Below are positions 35,289 to 42,887 of a stretch of DNA of 64,000 bases, piece by piece. The DNA is from Protofrankia sp963555925 (GTDB lineage Bacteria; Actinomycetota; Actinomycetes; Frankiales; Frankiaceae), in NCBI GenBank assembly GCA_963555925.1, contig CAUVXJ010000023.1, positions 25,319 to 89,318 on the forward strand, read 5' to 3'. The notes under the pieces were generated by a model. The model saw only the letters and a list, made by a program, of their open reading frames with translations, did no database searches and had not been told where the DNA came from. Position 1 is the stretch's first letter; the number at the start of each line of letters is the position of its first letter. The position numbers and the translations under genes were made by a program.

Positions 35289-36224
35289 CTAGAGATTTTC
35301 TGCGAAGTCGGCCTGCATCCTGCGGAACACATGCACTCCCAGCCAGAGCAGGCCCAGCGACATCACGCCTGCGATGGCAAGGTGCTCAAGGTAGAAGCGA
35401 TAGCCGGGGTCGGCCAGGATGCCCGCTCCGGTGGCCGGGTTCACCGCTGGTCCCTTGTAGATCGCTCGCTGGAAGGTTGCCACCACCGTCGCCATCGGAT
35501 TGAGGAAGTAGATCCACGTCCACTCGTTCAGTAGCTTGCGGATGAGCCCGACGGGATAGACGATCGGGTTGAGCCAGAACCACGCGAGCAGGGCCACCTC
35601 CAGCAGGTGCTCGGTATCGCGGTAGCGCACGTTGAGGCCCGACACGAGCATCGACAGGCCGACAGTGAAGATCATCGCTATCGCGAATGCGGGCAGGAGC
35701 AGGAGTAGCTGGAAGCCGAAGAAGCCGTAACCCAGCGCCACGACCACCACGAAGAGCACGGTCAGCTGCAGCACGAAGTGGACGAGGGCGAACCCGACCG
35801 CCGAAAGCGGCAGTACCGGCAGCGGAAACCGGACCTTCTTCACGAGGTTCGCGTTGAAGACCACGCTGCCTGATGCCGATGACACGCTCGCCGAGAAGGC
35901 GTTCCAGATCAGCAGACCGGACATCAGGTACACCCCGAATCGGGGGACCCCGGCGCTCATGATCACTTGGAAGACGAGGGTGTACACGGCCAGCAGAAGC
36001 AGCGGATTCGCCAGCGACCAGGCGAAACCGAGGGTCGAGCCCTTGTATTTGACCTTGAGGTCCTTGCGGATCAGGTTCCGCAGCAGTTCCCAGCGTACCC
36101 GGGTCTGGGCGCGGCTACGGCGCGCGAGCATCCGCGACTCCGGCCCGTCGGCCCCTTGCGGACCACGGTGCTCGCCGTCGGACTGGATCGCGGGTGCGGA
36201 CCGCTCGTCAATCAGGTTCGACAC
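35289..36224 (-). CDS. wzm: ABC-2 type polysaccharide export permease
   Basis: About 311 residues from GTG 36224, which has GGAAGG 6 bases ahead; an earlier in-frame ATG at 36260 lacks one. After a soluble 60-residue start comes an amphipathic interface helix (WELLRNLIRKDLKVKYKGST), then LGFAWSLANPLLLLAVYTLV and five further helices typical of Wzm/TagG. The last ends LLWLGVHVFRRMQADFAENL. It forms the membrane channel with Wzt to move a polyprenyl-linked glycan across the membrane. It is first in the wzm-wzt-GT2-GT4-GT4-GT39 operon, divergent from the HAD-fusion gene. Confidence 0.93.
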   Translation of the reverse strand: MSNLIDERSAPAIQSDGEHRGPQGADGPESRMLARRSRAQTRVRWELLRNLIRKDLKVKYKGSTLGFAWSLANPLLLLAVYTLVFQVIMSAGVPRFGVYLMSGLLIWNAFSASVSSASGSVVFNANLVKKVRFPLPVLPLSAVGFALVHFVLQLTVLFVVVVALGYGFFGFQLLLLLPAFAIAMIFTVGLSMLVSGLNVRYRDTEHLLEVALLAWFWLNPIVYPVGLIRKLLNEWTWIYFLNPMATVVATFQRAIYKGPAVNPATGAGILADPGYRFYLEHLAIAGVMSLGLLWLGVHVFRRMQADFAENL

Positions 36225-36491
36225 CAACAGCCTTCCGTGAGCCGCATCGAGATGTGGCAAAATCGGTACCGGTACACCGAAAACGACCTACCGTACGGGT
36301 CGCGCAAGGTATCGCACCAGGTATACCGAAGCGACGCGTTCGCAGGTAGGGCACTCCGGTGACCGCAGCTCCAGAGCCGATCCATAGTATCGGCCCGTTC
36401 ATTCAGCTCCGGCCGGCCGCCGTCCGAGGATCATCCGGGCATCAGCCGGCCCGTCGGAGGTGGCTGTGATGGCCGCCGGTGGAGGACGCCC

Positions 36492-39077
36492 GTGTTCACC
36501 GACGTCCGGATTCGTGAGGTCTGGTCGCAGTTGGAGTCCGGGGGTGCAGAGGTCCTCACCCTGGACGTATTCGATACGTTGCTGTTTCGGCTGGTTCCCG
36601 AACCCACTCATGCCTTCCTGCTGCTCGGACGGCGCCTGGCAACGGCCGGCCTGCTGCCGCCGACGGTGACCGCGGGGCAGTTCGCCCAGCTCCGGGTGCA
36701 TGCCGAGAACCGGGCGCGCCAACACGCGAAGTCACTGCGGGGCACCTTGGAGGCACGCCTCGACGAGATCTGGTCGGCGCTCATGCCCGCCATCCCCGGC
36801 AGCGGTGACATCGACGATCTGATCGCCATGGAGGTCACCCTCGAGCGCGATGTCTGCCGCGCCGACCTCGCCGTCGCCGAGCTCGCCGAACTCACGATCA
36901 CCAAACTCGGCCGGCCGGTGTACCTGGTCTCTGACACCTATTTCTCCCCGGACCAGCTCCGCGGGCTGCTGCGCCGGCCGGAGCTCACGGGGATCAAGTT
37001 CACCCAGATCCTCACCTCCAGCGACGCCGGTGTGAGCAAGAGCGAGGGCCTGTTCACCCATGTGCTGACCGCCGCGGGCGTGGCGCCATCCCGGGTCATT
37101 CACCTTGGTGACAACCCGGTAGCGGACGTCGAGGGCGCCCGCGAGCACGGCATCATCGCGGTTCACTACCCCAAGTACTCCGGTGGGCTGGAGGCGACGC
37201 TCACGCTGGAGGGGCTGCGTGGCGGTCCGACCTCCGATACCGCGATCGACTCCGAACACGGCGACTACGGTATGACCGCGCTTCGGGCCCGGACGCTGCA
37301 CCGCACCGATGCCACCGCGGTTCCCTCGGGTCTGCGCCGGCACTGGGAGACCGGCGCGACCGTTTTCGGCCCGGTGTTCACCGGATTCGGCGAGTGGGCG
37401 GCCGCGCGGGCGCAGGAGCTCGGGGTTGATCGCGTCCACTGCCTGATGCGCGAGGGGGCGTTCCTCGCCCGGGTCCTGCGGGAGCCGGCCGGTGAGGTCG
37501 GGATCGAGGCGTCCACGCTGTGGGCCTCGCGCCACGTGTGCGCGCTGGCCAACATCTACGAAGGCACCCCTGAAGAGCTGGGCAGGTTCCTGGTGCGCCG
37601 GCATCCACCGAGTGTCGGCCAGCTGCTGCGCCAGCTCGGAGTCGGCATGGACGAGGTGGCGGGGTTGTCCGCGCTGGCCAGCCGGCGCCTCGACGTCCCG
37701 GGTCTGCTGTCCGAGACCCTGGAGGCCCTGTGCGGTGACGAGCGCGTTCGCAGCGAGATCGTGATGACCGCCAGCCGGCTGCGCGAGCGCTTCCTGCGCT
37801 ACCTGGACGCACACCTCGGTGAGGCGGACACGGTCGTCGTCGTCGACCTCGGCTGGGGTGGCACCATCCAGGCGTTGCTGCAACGCCTACTGACCGCCTG
37901 CGGCCGCGATGTCGAGGTGGTCGGCCTGTACCTGGCGACGAGCACCGGTTCGCAGGCACACCGTCTTGCCGGGCTGCACCTGGAGGGATACATCGCCTCG
38001 GGCGGCGAACCCGATGCGCTGTTCGGTCAGGTGATGCGCAGTCCCGAGGTGCTCGAACAGCTCTGCATGCCCGATATAGGTTCATTGATCGGTTTCGACG
38101 AGGACCGCAACCCCGTGCTCGGTCCCGACCACACCACCCGAACGCAGGTCGCGCAGCGCGTAGCCGTCCAGGACGGCGTACTTGCCTACCAGCGGGAATG
38201 GCTGCGCTACCGCCGGTCGGAGACGCCGATGCCGTCCCTTCTCGATGACGGAGCACGGCTGGCGGCTCTGCGCACCCTCGCGCGGTTCGTGACCCGGCCC
38301 ACCTCGTCCGAGGCGCTCGCGTTCGGGGTCTGGGCACACGATGACAACTTCGGGTCGGATGTGTCCGAGGGGCTGCTGCCTGCCGATCTGCTGCGCCGGA
38401 TGCCGTACCTCACGGCGGCCGATCTTGAGAAGATCCCGATGCAGGAACTCTACTGGCCGGCCGGGGTCGCGGCGGTGGCGAACCGGCCCCTTGCCGTCAT
38501 CAGTGGGCTGGCGACGAATGCCGGGATCTCCGCGGCGGAGGTCTCACCGGAGGCTGCCGCCGGACCGGTCGAGGTCTACGTCGACACCGGCGGCGACTTC
38601 GTCAACGGGCCGAAGGAATCCGTGGTCACCCGGTCCGCGCGCGACGGGCTGTCGTGGGTGCGCCTGCGGATCGACGGGGTCGGTGTCCGCCGGGTGCGCA
38701 TCGACCCGGCCGGCCGGCGTGGCTTGATGCGGCTGGACTGGTTGCGGCTGTCCTTCCACCTCAACAACCTGGCCGAGCCGTACACGGTCACGATCACGTC
38801 GGTGGCTGACGAGGCACGGCTGCACCTGGTCGGGGCGCGGACGCTGCAGTCGAATCTGATCGAGATCCACAGCGACGACCCGCAGTTCGTCTACGTCATC
38901 GATCCGGTGGCGCAGGCACAGCTCGCGGCGACCTACGCCATCGACATCGAGATGGCCTTCGGTTGGCTGGCAATCGGTTCCGATCCGTTGGCGATCCCCA
39001 CCCGGTCGGCCGGGACCACTCCGTTGCCGCGTCGCGCCGCGCGCCGGTTGCTGCGGGAGTTCGAAAGCCGATTCTGA
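36492..39077 (+). CDS. HAD-superfamily multidomain protein (COG5610-like) of a polysaccharide locus
   Basis: A protein of 861 residues; GTG start with GGAGG 6 bases ahead. Residues 20-235 are a HAD phosphatase-like domain: LDVFDTLLFR (motif I, D-x-F-D-T), YLVSDTYFSP (motif II), VSKSEGLF (Lys) and VIHLGDNPVADVEGAREHGI (motif III). The middle, about 280-680, has a second globular part with VDRVHCLMREGAFLARVL and VVVVDLGWGGTIQALLQRLL, as in predicted HAD proteins of COG5610. The last 180 residues are strand-rich (VYVDTGGDFVNGPKESVVTR, RVRIDPAGRRGLMRLDWLRL), like glycan-linked beta-sandwich modules. The substrate is not known. It is likely transcribed with the methyltransferase that follows after about 70 bases. 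Confidence 0.82.
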   Translation: MFTDVRIREVWSQLESGGAEVLTLDVFDTLLFRLVPEPTHAFLLLGRRLATAGLLPPTVTAGQFAQLRVHAENRARQHAKSLRGTLEARLDEIWSALMPAIPGSGDIDDLIAMEVTLERDVCRADLAVAELAELTITKLGRPVYLVSDTYFSPDQLRGLLRRPELTGIKFTQILTSSDAGVSKSEGLFTHVLTAAGVAPSRVIHLGDNPVADVEGAREHGIIAVHYPKYSGGLEATLTLEGLRGGPTSDTAIDSEHGDYGMTALRARTLHRTDATAVPSGLRRHWETGATVFGPVFTGFGEWAAARAQELGVDRVHCLMREGAFLARVLREPAGEVGIEASTLWASRHVCALANIYEGTPEELGRFLVRRHPPSVGQLLRQLGVGMDEVAGLSALASRRLDVPGLLSETLEALCGDERVRSEIVMTASRLRERFLRYLDAHLGEADTVVVVDLGWGGTIQALLQRLLTACGRDVEVVGLYLATSTGSQAHRLAGLHLEGYIASGGEPDALFGQVMRSPEVLEQLCMPDIGSLIGFDEDRNPVLGPDHTTRTQVAQRVAVQDGVLAYQREWLRYRRSETPMPSLLDDGARLAALRTLARFVTRPTSSEALAFGVWAHDDNFGSDVSEGLLPADLLRRMPYLTAADLEKIPMQELYWPAGVAAVANRPLAVISGLATNAGISAAEVSPEAAAGPVEVYVDTGGDFVNGPKESVVTRSARDGLSWVRLRIDGVGVRRVRIDPAGRRGLMRLDWLRLSFHLNNLAEPYTVTITSVADEARLHLVGARTLQSNLIEIHSDDPQFVYVIDPVAQAQLAATYAIDIEMAFGWLAIGSDPLAIPTRSAGTTPLPRRAARRLLREFESRF

Positions 39078-39134
39078 CCCGGAGGGCCTGGTTACGCGCT
39101 CCACGGGGGACAATCGGCCAGAGCGTTCCAAGCG

Positions 39135-39194
39135 GATGAGGTTGCTGTGGATGAGGTTGCTGTGGACGAAGTTGGTGTGGACGGGGTCGCTGTG
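39135..39194 (+). repeat. 15-bp tandem repeats, each with a GAGG-spacer-GTG start site
   Basis: Four units: GATGAGGTTGCTGTG twice, then GACGAAGTTGGTGTG and GACGGGGTCGCTGTG. The first units carry GAGG 5 bases ahead of an in-frame GTG, so several GTGs could initiate the methyltransferase that follows. Confidence 0.8.
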
Positions 39195-40370
39195 GATGAG
39201 GGCGGGTCGGGTGACACCGTTGAATCCGTCACCGAACGCACCCTCCAACCGTTGCTGCTGCACTCCCTCGCCGAGCTGCGGGAGGTATGGCTGCCGCTGT
39301 TGGAGACTGTGCGGGCACGCAGCGTCGTCGAGATCGGTTCGGAGAGCGGTGTCACCAGCTCCCTGCTCGTGGACATGCTGCGACGCCACGGTGGTGGCAG
39401 GCTCCTGATCGTCGATCCCGATCCTCGCGACGTCCCCGGGTCGGGGCAGGACGTCGAGGTCGTGATGGTGCGCGGCTTCAGCCCACAGGCGTTGGACGGC
39501 CTTCCGTCGGCCGATGCCTACCTGATCGACGGTGACCACAACTTCCCCACCGTGTCCGCCGAGCTGTGCGCTGTCGAGGAGACGGCCCGTGCCCACGGGC
39601 GCAGCCACTTTCCGCTGGTCATCCTGCATGACGTGGGTTGGCCCGCCGGCCGTCGTGATCAGTACTATGGGCCGGACCGGATCCCGCAGCGGGAGCGACA
39701 GCCGTACTCGTGGGATCTCGGGGTACGGCTCGACAGTGCGGCGGCGGTACGGGGCGGCTTTCGGGGCGAAGGTGCGTTCGCCTGGGCGCTGACTGAAGGT
39801 GGCCCGCACAACGGCGTCCGCACGGCCGTGGAGGACTTCGTCGCGGACCGACCTGAGCTGCGCTTCCACCTGGTTTCACCGATCTTCGGTCTGGGTGTCG
39901 TGGTGGACCGGCAGGCACCCTGGGCTGCCCGGGTGGGGGATCTACTGACCCCCTGGGTCGGCAATACTCTGCTGACCCGGCTGGAACGTAACCGTCTGGA
40001 TCTCTACCTGTACGTGATCCGGCTCCAGGACGAGATGACCGAGGCGGCCCGGCGCCGGCAGCGGGAGTGGGCACGCTTCGACGCAACCGTGGCCGACCAT
40101 GCGGCGCATGAGCTCAGCCTGCTCGATGCGGTGGCTGCGGGCGAGCGCGCGCTGGAAGCCGAGCGCGACACATCGCGACAGCTGCGTGCCGAGCTGGGGT
40201 CGATGGATGCGCGTTCGTGGCCGGCCGCACGCGCGTCGAGGTCGCAGGGTTCACCGGCGCATGAGCCGGCTCTGGTGCACGCGGCCCGTGCGGCGGGCGC
40301 CGCACTGCGGACCCGGATCGGTGATCCGCGGCTGCGGGCGGCCATATCGCTGCTGCGCGGTGACCGGTGA
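39147..40370 (+). CDS. class I SAM-dependent methyltransferase (Methyltransf_24-like)
   Basis: A protein of up to 407 residues. The first 20 (D-E-V-A-V-type units) come from the 15-base repeat, and any of several GTGs may be the real start. The Rossmann domain has SVVEIGSESGVTSSLLVDML (SAM loop), RLLIVDPDPRD (acidic ribose-binding turn) and DAYLIDGDHNFPTVSAELCA, the I-D-G-D-H motif of this family. After residue 285 there is a helical, charged tail (RLQDEMTEAARRRQREWARF, GERALEAERDTSRQLRAELG) that looks coiled-coil. A role in methylating a glycan, perhaps the terminal mark recognised by Wzt, is inference. It converges with the kinase gene. Confidence 0.85.
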   Translation: MDEVAVDEVGVDGVAVDEGGSGDTVESVTERTLQPLLLHSLAELREVWLPLLETVRARSVVEIGSESGVTSSLLVDMLRRHGGGRLLIVDPDPRDVPGSGQDVEVVMVRGFSPQALDGLPSADAYLIDGDHNFPTVSAELCAVEETARAHGRSHFPLVILHDVGWPAGRRDQYYGPDRIPQRERQPYSWDLGVRLDSAAAVRGGFRGEGAFAWALTEGGPHNGVRTAVEDFVADRPELRFHLVSPIFGLGVVVDRQAPWAARVGDLLTPWVGNTLLTRLERNRLDLYLYVIRLQDEMTEAARRRQREWARFDATVADHAAHELSLLDAVAAGERALEAERDTSRQLRAELGSMDARSWPAARASRSQGSPAHEPALVHAARAAGAALRTRIGDPRLRAAISLLRGDR

Positions 40371-40400
40371 CCGGTGACCGGTAACCGGTGACCGGTCACC
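40359..40400. repeat. six adjacent GGTNACC palindromes between convergent genes
   Basis: GGTGACC three times, then GGTAACC, GGTGACC and GGTCACC, without a spacer. The array covers the methyltransferase stop codon and ends 23 bases from the kinase stop. It can fold many ways in RNA and may act as a two-way terminator. Confidence 0.8.
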
Positions 40401-40422
40401 CGTGACTGGACGACCGGTCGCT

Positions 40423-42783
40423 CTAACACATCCCGGAGTACGGCAGCGCCGGGATGTGGGCCGCCCACTCGGCGGCACTCAGGCGGTTGCCGTCGTCGGC
40501 GCAGGCGCGCGTGGCAAGCTCGTCCGGGTCGATGGTCGCGATGCGTGCGGTCCGGTCGTCACTGAATGTGATCAATGTGTGGCCGTCGGGGTGCAGGGCG
40601 AGCCCCTGGACCCAGTCGGTGTGGCCGCTGATCACCCCTGCCGGCAGCGGATGATCGGGGGCGGAGACGTCCCATAGATGCGCGGTGGTGTCCCAACCGG
40701 ACGTGACCAGCATGCGACCGTCCCGGCTGAACGCGGTGTCGAGGACCCAGCGGGGATCCGCCTTGATCGTCGATCGGTTCGTCGGGGCCCGCCCATCGCG
40801 CACATCCCACAGGCGGACCGTGCCGTCATAGCTTCCGGTTGCCAGTGTGTTTCCGTCCGGGCTGAAGGCGAGGGTCCACACGTAGTCGGTGTGGCCGTTG
40901 AGGGAGGCGAGGGGGATCGGCTGGGTGGGCTCGCTGACGTCCCAGAGCCGGGCGGTGTTGTCGGCGCTCGCGGTCGCCAGCCGGCGCCCGTCAGAGCTGA
41001 ACGCGACGTCCTGCACCCAGCTTTGATGTCGGGCGAGCACACTGAGCTGGCGCGGCTTGGTCCGGTCGGTCACATCCCACAGTCGGGCGGTGTTGTCGTC
41101 CCCGGCGGTCGCGAGCAGGCGCCCGTCAGGGCTGAACGCGACGTCCCGGACGCGCGCGTTGTGTCCGGTCAGGGTTGCGCGGGTCACCGGCTTACGCAGA
41201 TCGGTGATGTCCCACAGCCGCACGGTGCCGTCGAAACCGCCGGTCGCCAGGGTCCGGCCGTCCGGGTGGAACGCGACTGCCAGCACCCAGTCCGTGTGCC
41301 CGGTCAGGGTCGCGAGCAGGGTCGGTTGGGCCGGCCTGGTGACATCCCAGAGCGCGACGGTCCGGTCCGCGCTCGCGGTGGCGAACAGATTGCCGTCGGG
41401 GCTGAACGCTCCACCGAGGATGGACACGGTATGACCGGTCAGTGGTTTAGCGTAGCGTCCCGCGAACGACGTGATCAGGCTCGCCCGCGTTTGCGGACCG
41501 GGTGAGATCCGGTAGGCCGCGAGGCTGAGCCGGGCGGCCAGCGTGGCGTTGACGCCGCGGGTCGCGTCTGCATCCGCCGCGACCTTGCGTGCCACCTCGC
41601 CCCATCCCCGGACATCGGTCCCCGACCCGTTGGTGGGGAGCATCACCATGATCGCTATGACGGTGGCGACCACCAGAGCGACGGCGCTGCAGGCCACCGT
41701 CGCAGCCCGTCCCAGTGGGCTACGCCACGGAAGCAGGCGCCGGCGCCGGTGGCTGCCCGGGTCGGTCTGGTCAACTGTGATCCGGTCGCCGGCGTGCCTC
41801 GTCGGTGAGACAGCTGCCGGTGCTGCCTGCGTCTGGGATGTGCCGTTGTCGGGGGGCACCACCTGGGGCGGCAGCAGGGATGCCGACGCGGTCCGCACGA
41901 GCTGGGTGACCTCGGGGTCGGGCTTGGTGGTCGTGCCCAGGTTGACCAGGCGAATCAGCAGCTCCTGAGCGCTGGGTCGCGCGTTGGGCGCCTTGTGCAT
42001 CGCCGATTCGACCACGCTGCGCAGCATGTCCGGCAGACCGTCGAGGTTCGGCTCATGGTGGACGACCCGGTAGAGCTGGGCGTGCGTCGGGCCTTCCCCG
42101 AACGGGTATGAGCCCGTTCCCGCGAAGGTGACGAGCCCGCCCCAGGAGAAGATGTCGGCGGCTGCGGTAACCGGATCCCCGATGGCCTGTTCCGGTGCCA
42201 TGAACGCCGGCGTTCCGACCACGTGCAGGTCTTTGCTGATGACTGTTTCGGCATCCGCGACGCGGGCGATGCCGAAGTCGATGACCCGCGGTCCCAGCGG
42301 TGAGAGCAGGACGTTGGACGGCTTCAGGTCGCGGTGGATCAGACCGGCCGCGTGGATGGCTGTGAGGGCGGCGGCGACGCTGACCGCGACCCGTTCGAGA
42401 TCGGCTGAGGGCAGCGGACCGCCGCGGGCTACGGCCTGCGTCAGCGTGGGGCCGTCGATGTACTCGGTGACCAGGTACGGCGCGCCGTCGGCGGGGTCGA
42501 CGACGTCGAGAACCTCGGCGGTGCAGAACCGGGCGACCCGTTGGGCGACGGCGGCCTCTCGGCGGAACCGGGCGCGGAACTCCGGAACGCGGGCGAGCTC
42601 GGCGCGGATCACCTTGACCGCGACCAATCGGTCATCCGGTGCGCGGCCCAGGTAGACCGTGCCCATGCCGCCCTCGCCGAGGCGACCGAGCAGCACGTAG
42701 CGACCCAGGCTCGCAGGGTCGGCGGGCGCCAGCGCCGCGGGCGGGCTCGCGGACGCGCCGGATGGCGAGGGCGGCAGGGACAC
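40423..42783 (-). CDS. serine/threonine protein kinase with membrane helix and seven WD40 repeats
   Basis: About 786 residues from GTG 42783, with AGGAGG 6 bases ahead. The PknB-type kinase domain (about 28-290) shows LGEGGMGTVYLGR, VAVKVIRAE (ATP Lys), LIHRDLKPSNVLL and VIDFGIAR; the APE motif reads FMAPEQA. A juxtamembrane linker leads to one helix (AATVACSAVALVVATVIAIM). The outer part holds seven WD40 repeats, each with G-H and W-D (LTGHTDWVLAVAFHPDGRTL, TVRLWDITDL), likely a beta-propeller sensor. It lies inside the polysaccharide region, downstream of a DUF2142 gene on the same strand. The frame stays open far upstream only because of overlapping high-GC DNA. Confidence 0.93.
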   Translation of the reverse strand: MSLPPSPSGASASPPAALAPADPASLGRYVLLGRLGEGGMGTVYLGRAPDDRLVAVKVIRAELARVPEFRARFRREAAVAQRVARFCTAEVLDVVDPADGAPYLVTEYIDGPTLTQAVARGGPLPSADLERVAVSVAAALTAIHAAGLIHRDLKPSNVLLSPLGPRVIDFGIARVADAETVISKDLHVVGTPAFMAPEQAIGDPVTAAADIFSWGGLVTFAGTGSYPFGEGPTHAQLYRVVHHEPNLDGLPDMLRSVVESAMHKAPNARPSAQELLIRLVNLGTTTKPDPEVTQLVRTASASLLPPQVVPPDNGTSQTQAAPAAVSPTRHAGDRITVDQTDPGSHRRRRLLPWRSPLGRAATVACSAVALVVATVIAIMVMLPTNGSGTDVRGWGEVARKVAADADATRGVNATLAARLSLAAYRISPGPQTRASLITSFAGRYAKPLTGHTVSILGGAFSPDGNLFATASADRTVALWDVTRPAQPTLLATLTGHTDWVLAVAFHPDGRTLATGGFDGTVRLWDITDLRKPVTRATLTGHNARVRDVAFSPDGRLLATAGDDNTARLWDVTDRTKPRQLSVLARHQSWVQDVAFSSDGRRLATASADNTARLWDVSEPTQPIPLASLNGHTDYVWTLAFSPDGNTLATGSYDGTVRLWDVRDGRAPTNRSTIKADPRWVLDTAFSRDGRMLVTSGWDTTAHLWDVSAPDHPLPAGVISGHTDWVQGLALHPDGHTLITFSDDRTARIATIDPDELATRACADDGNRLSAAEWAAHIPALPYSGMC

Positions 42784-42887
42784 CCGCGTCCTCCTGATAC
42801 CGATGGTGCGATGCCCTGGCCTAGGGCCTGTGCGCAGCGTACGCGGTCGCGTTCCGGGTCTGCTGCGCCCGTCAGGAATCGTCCTCG

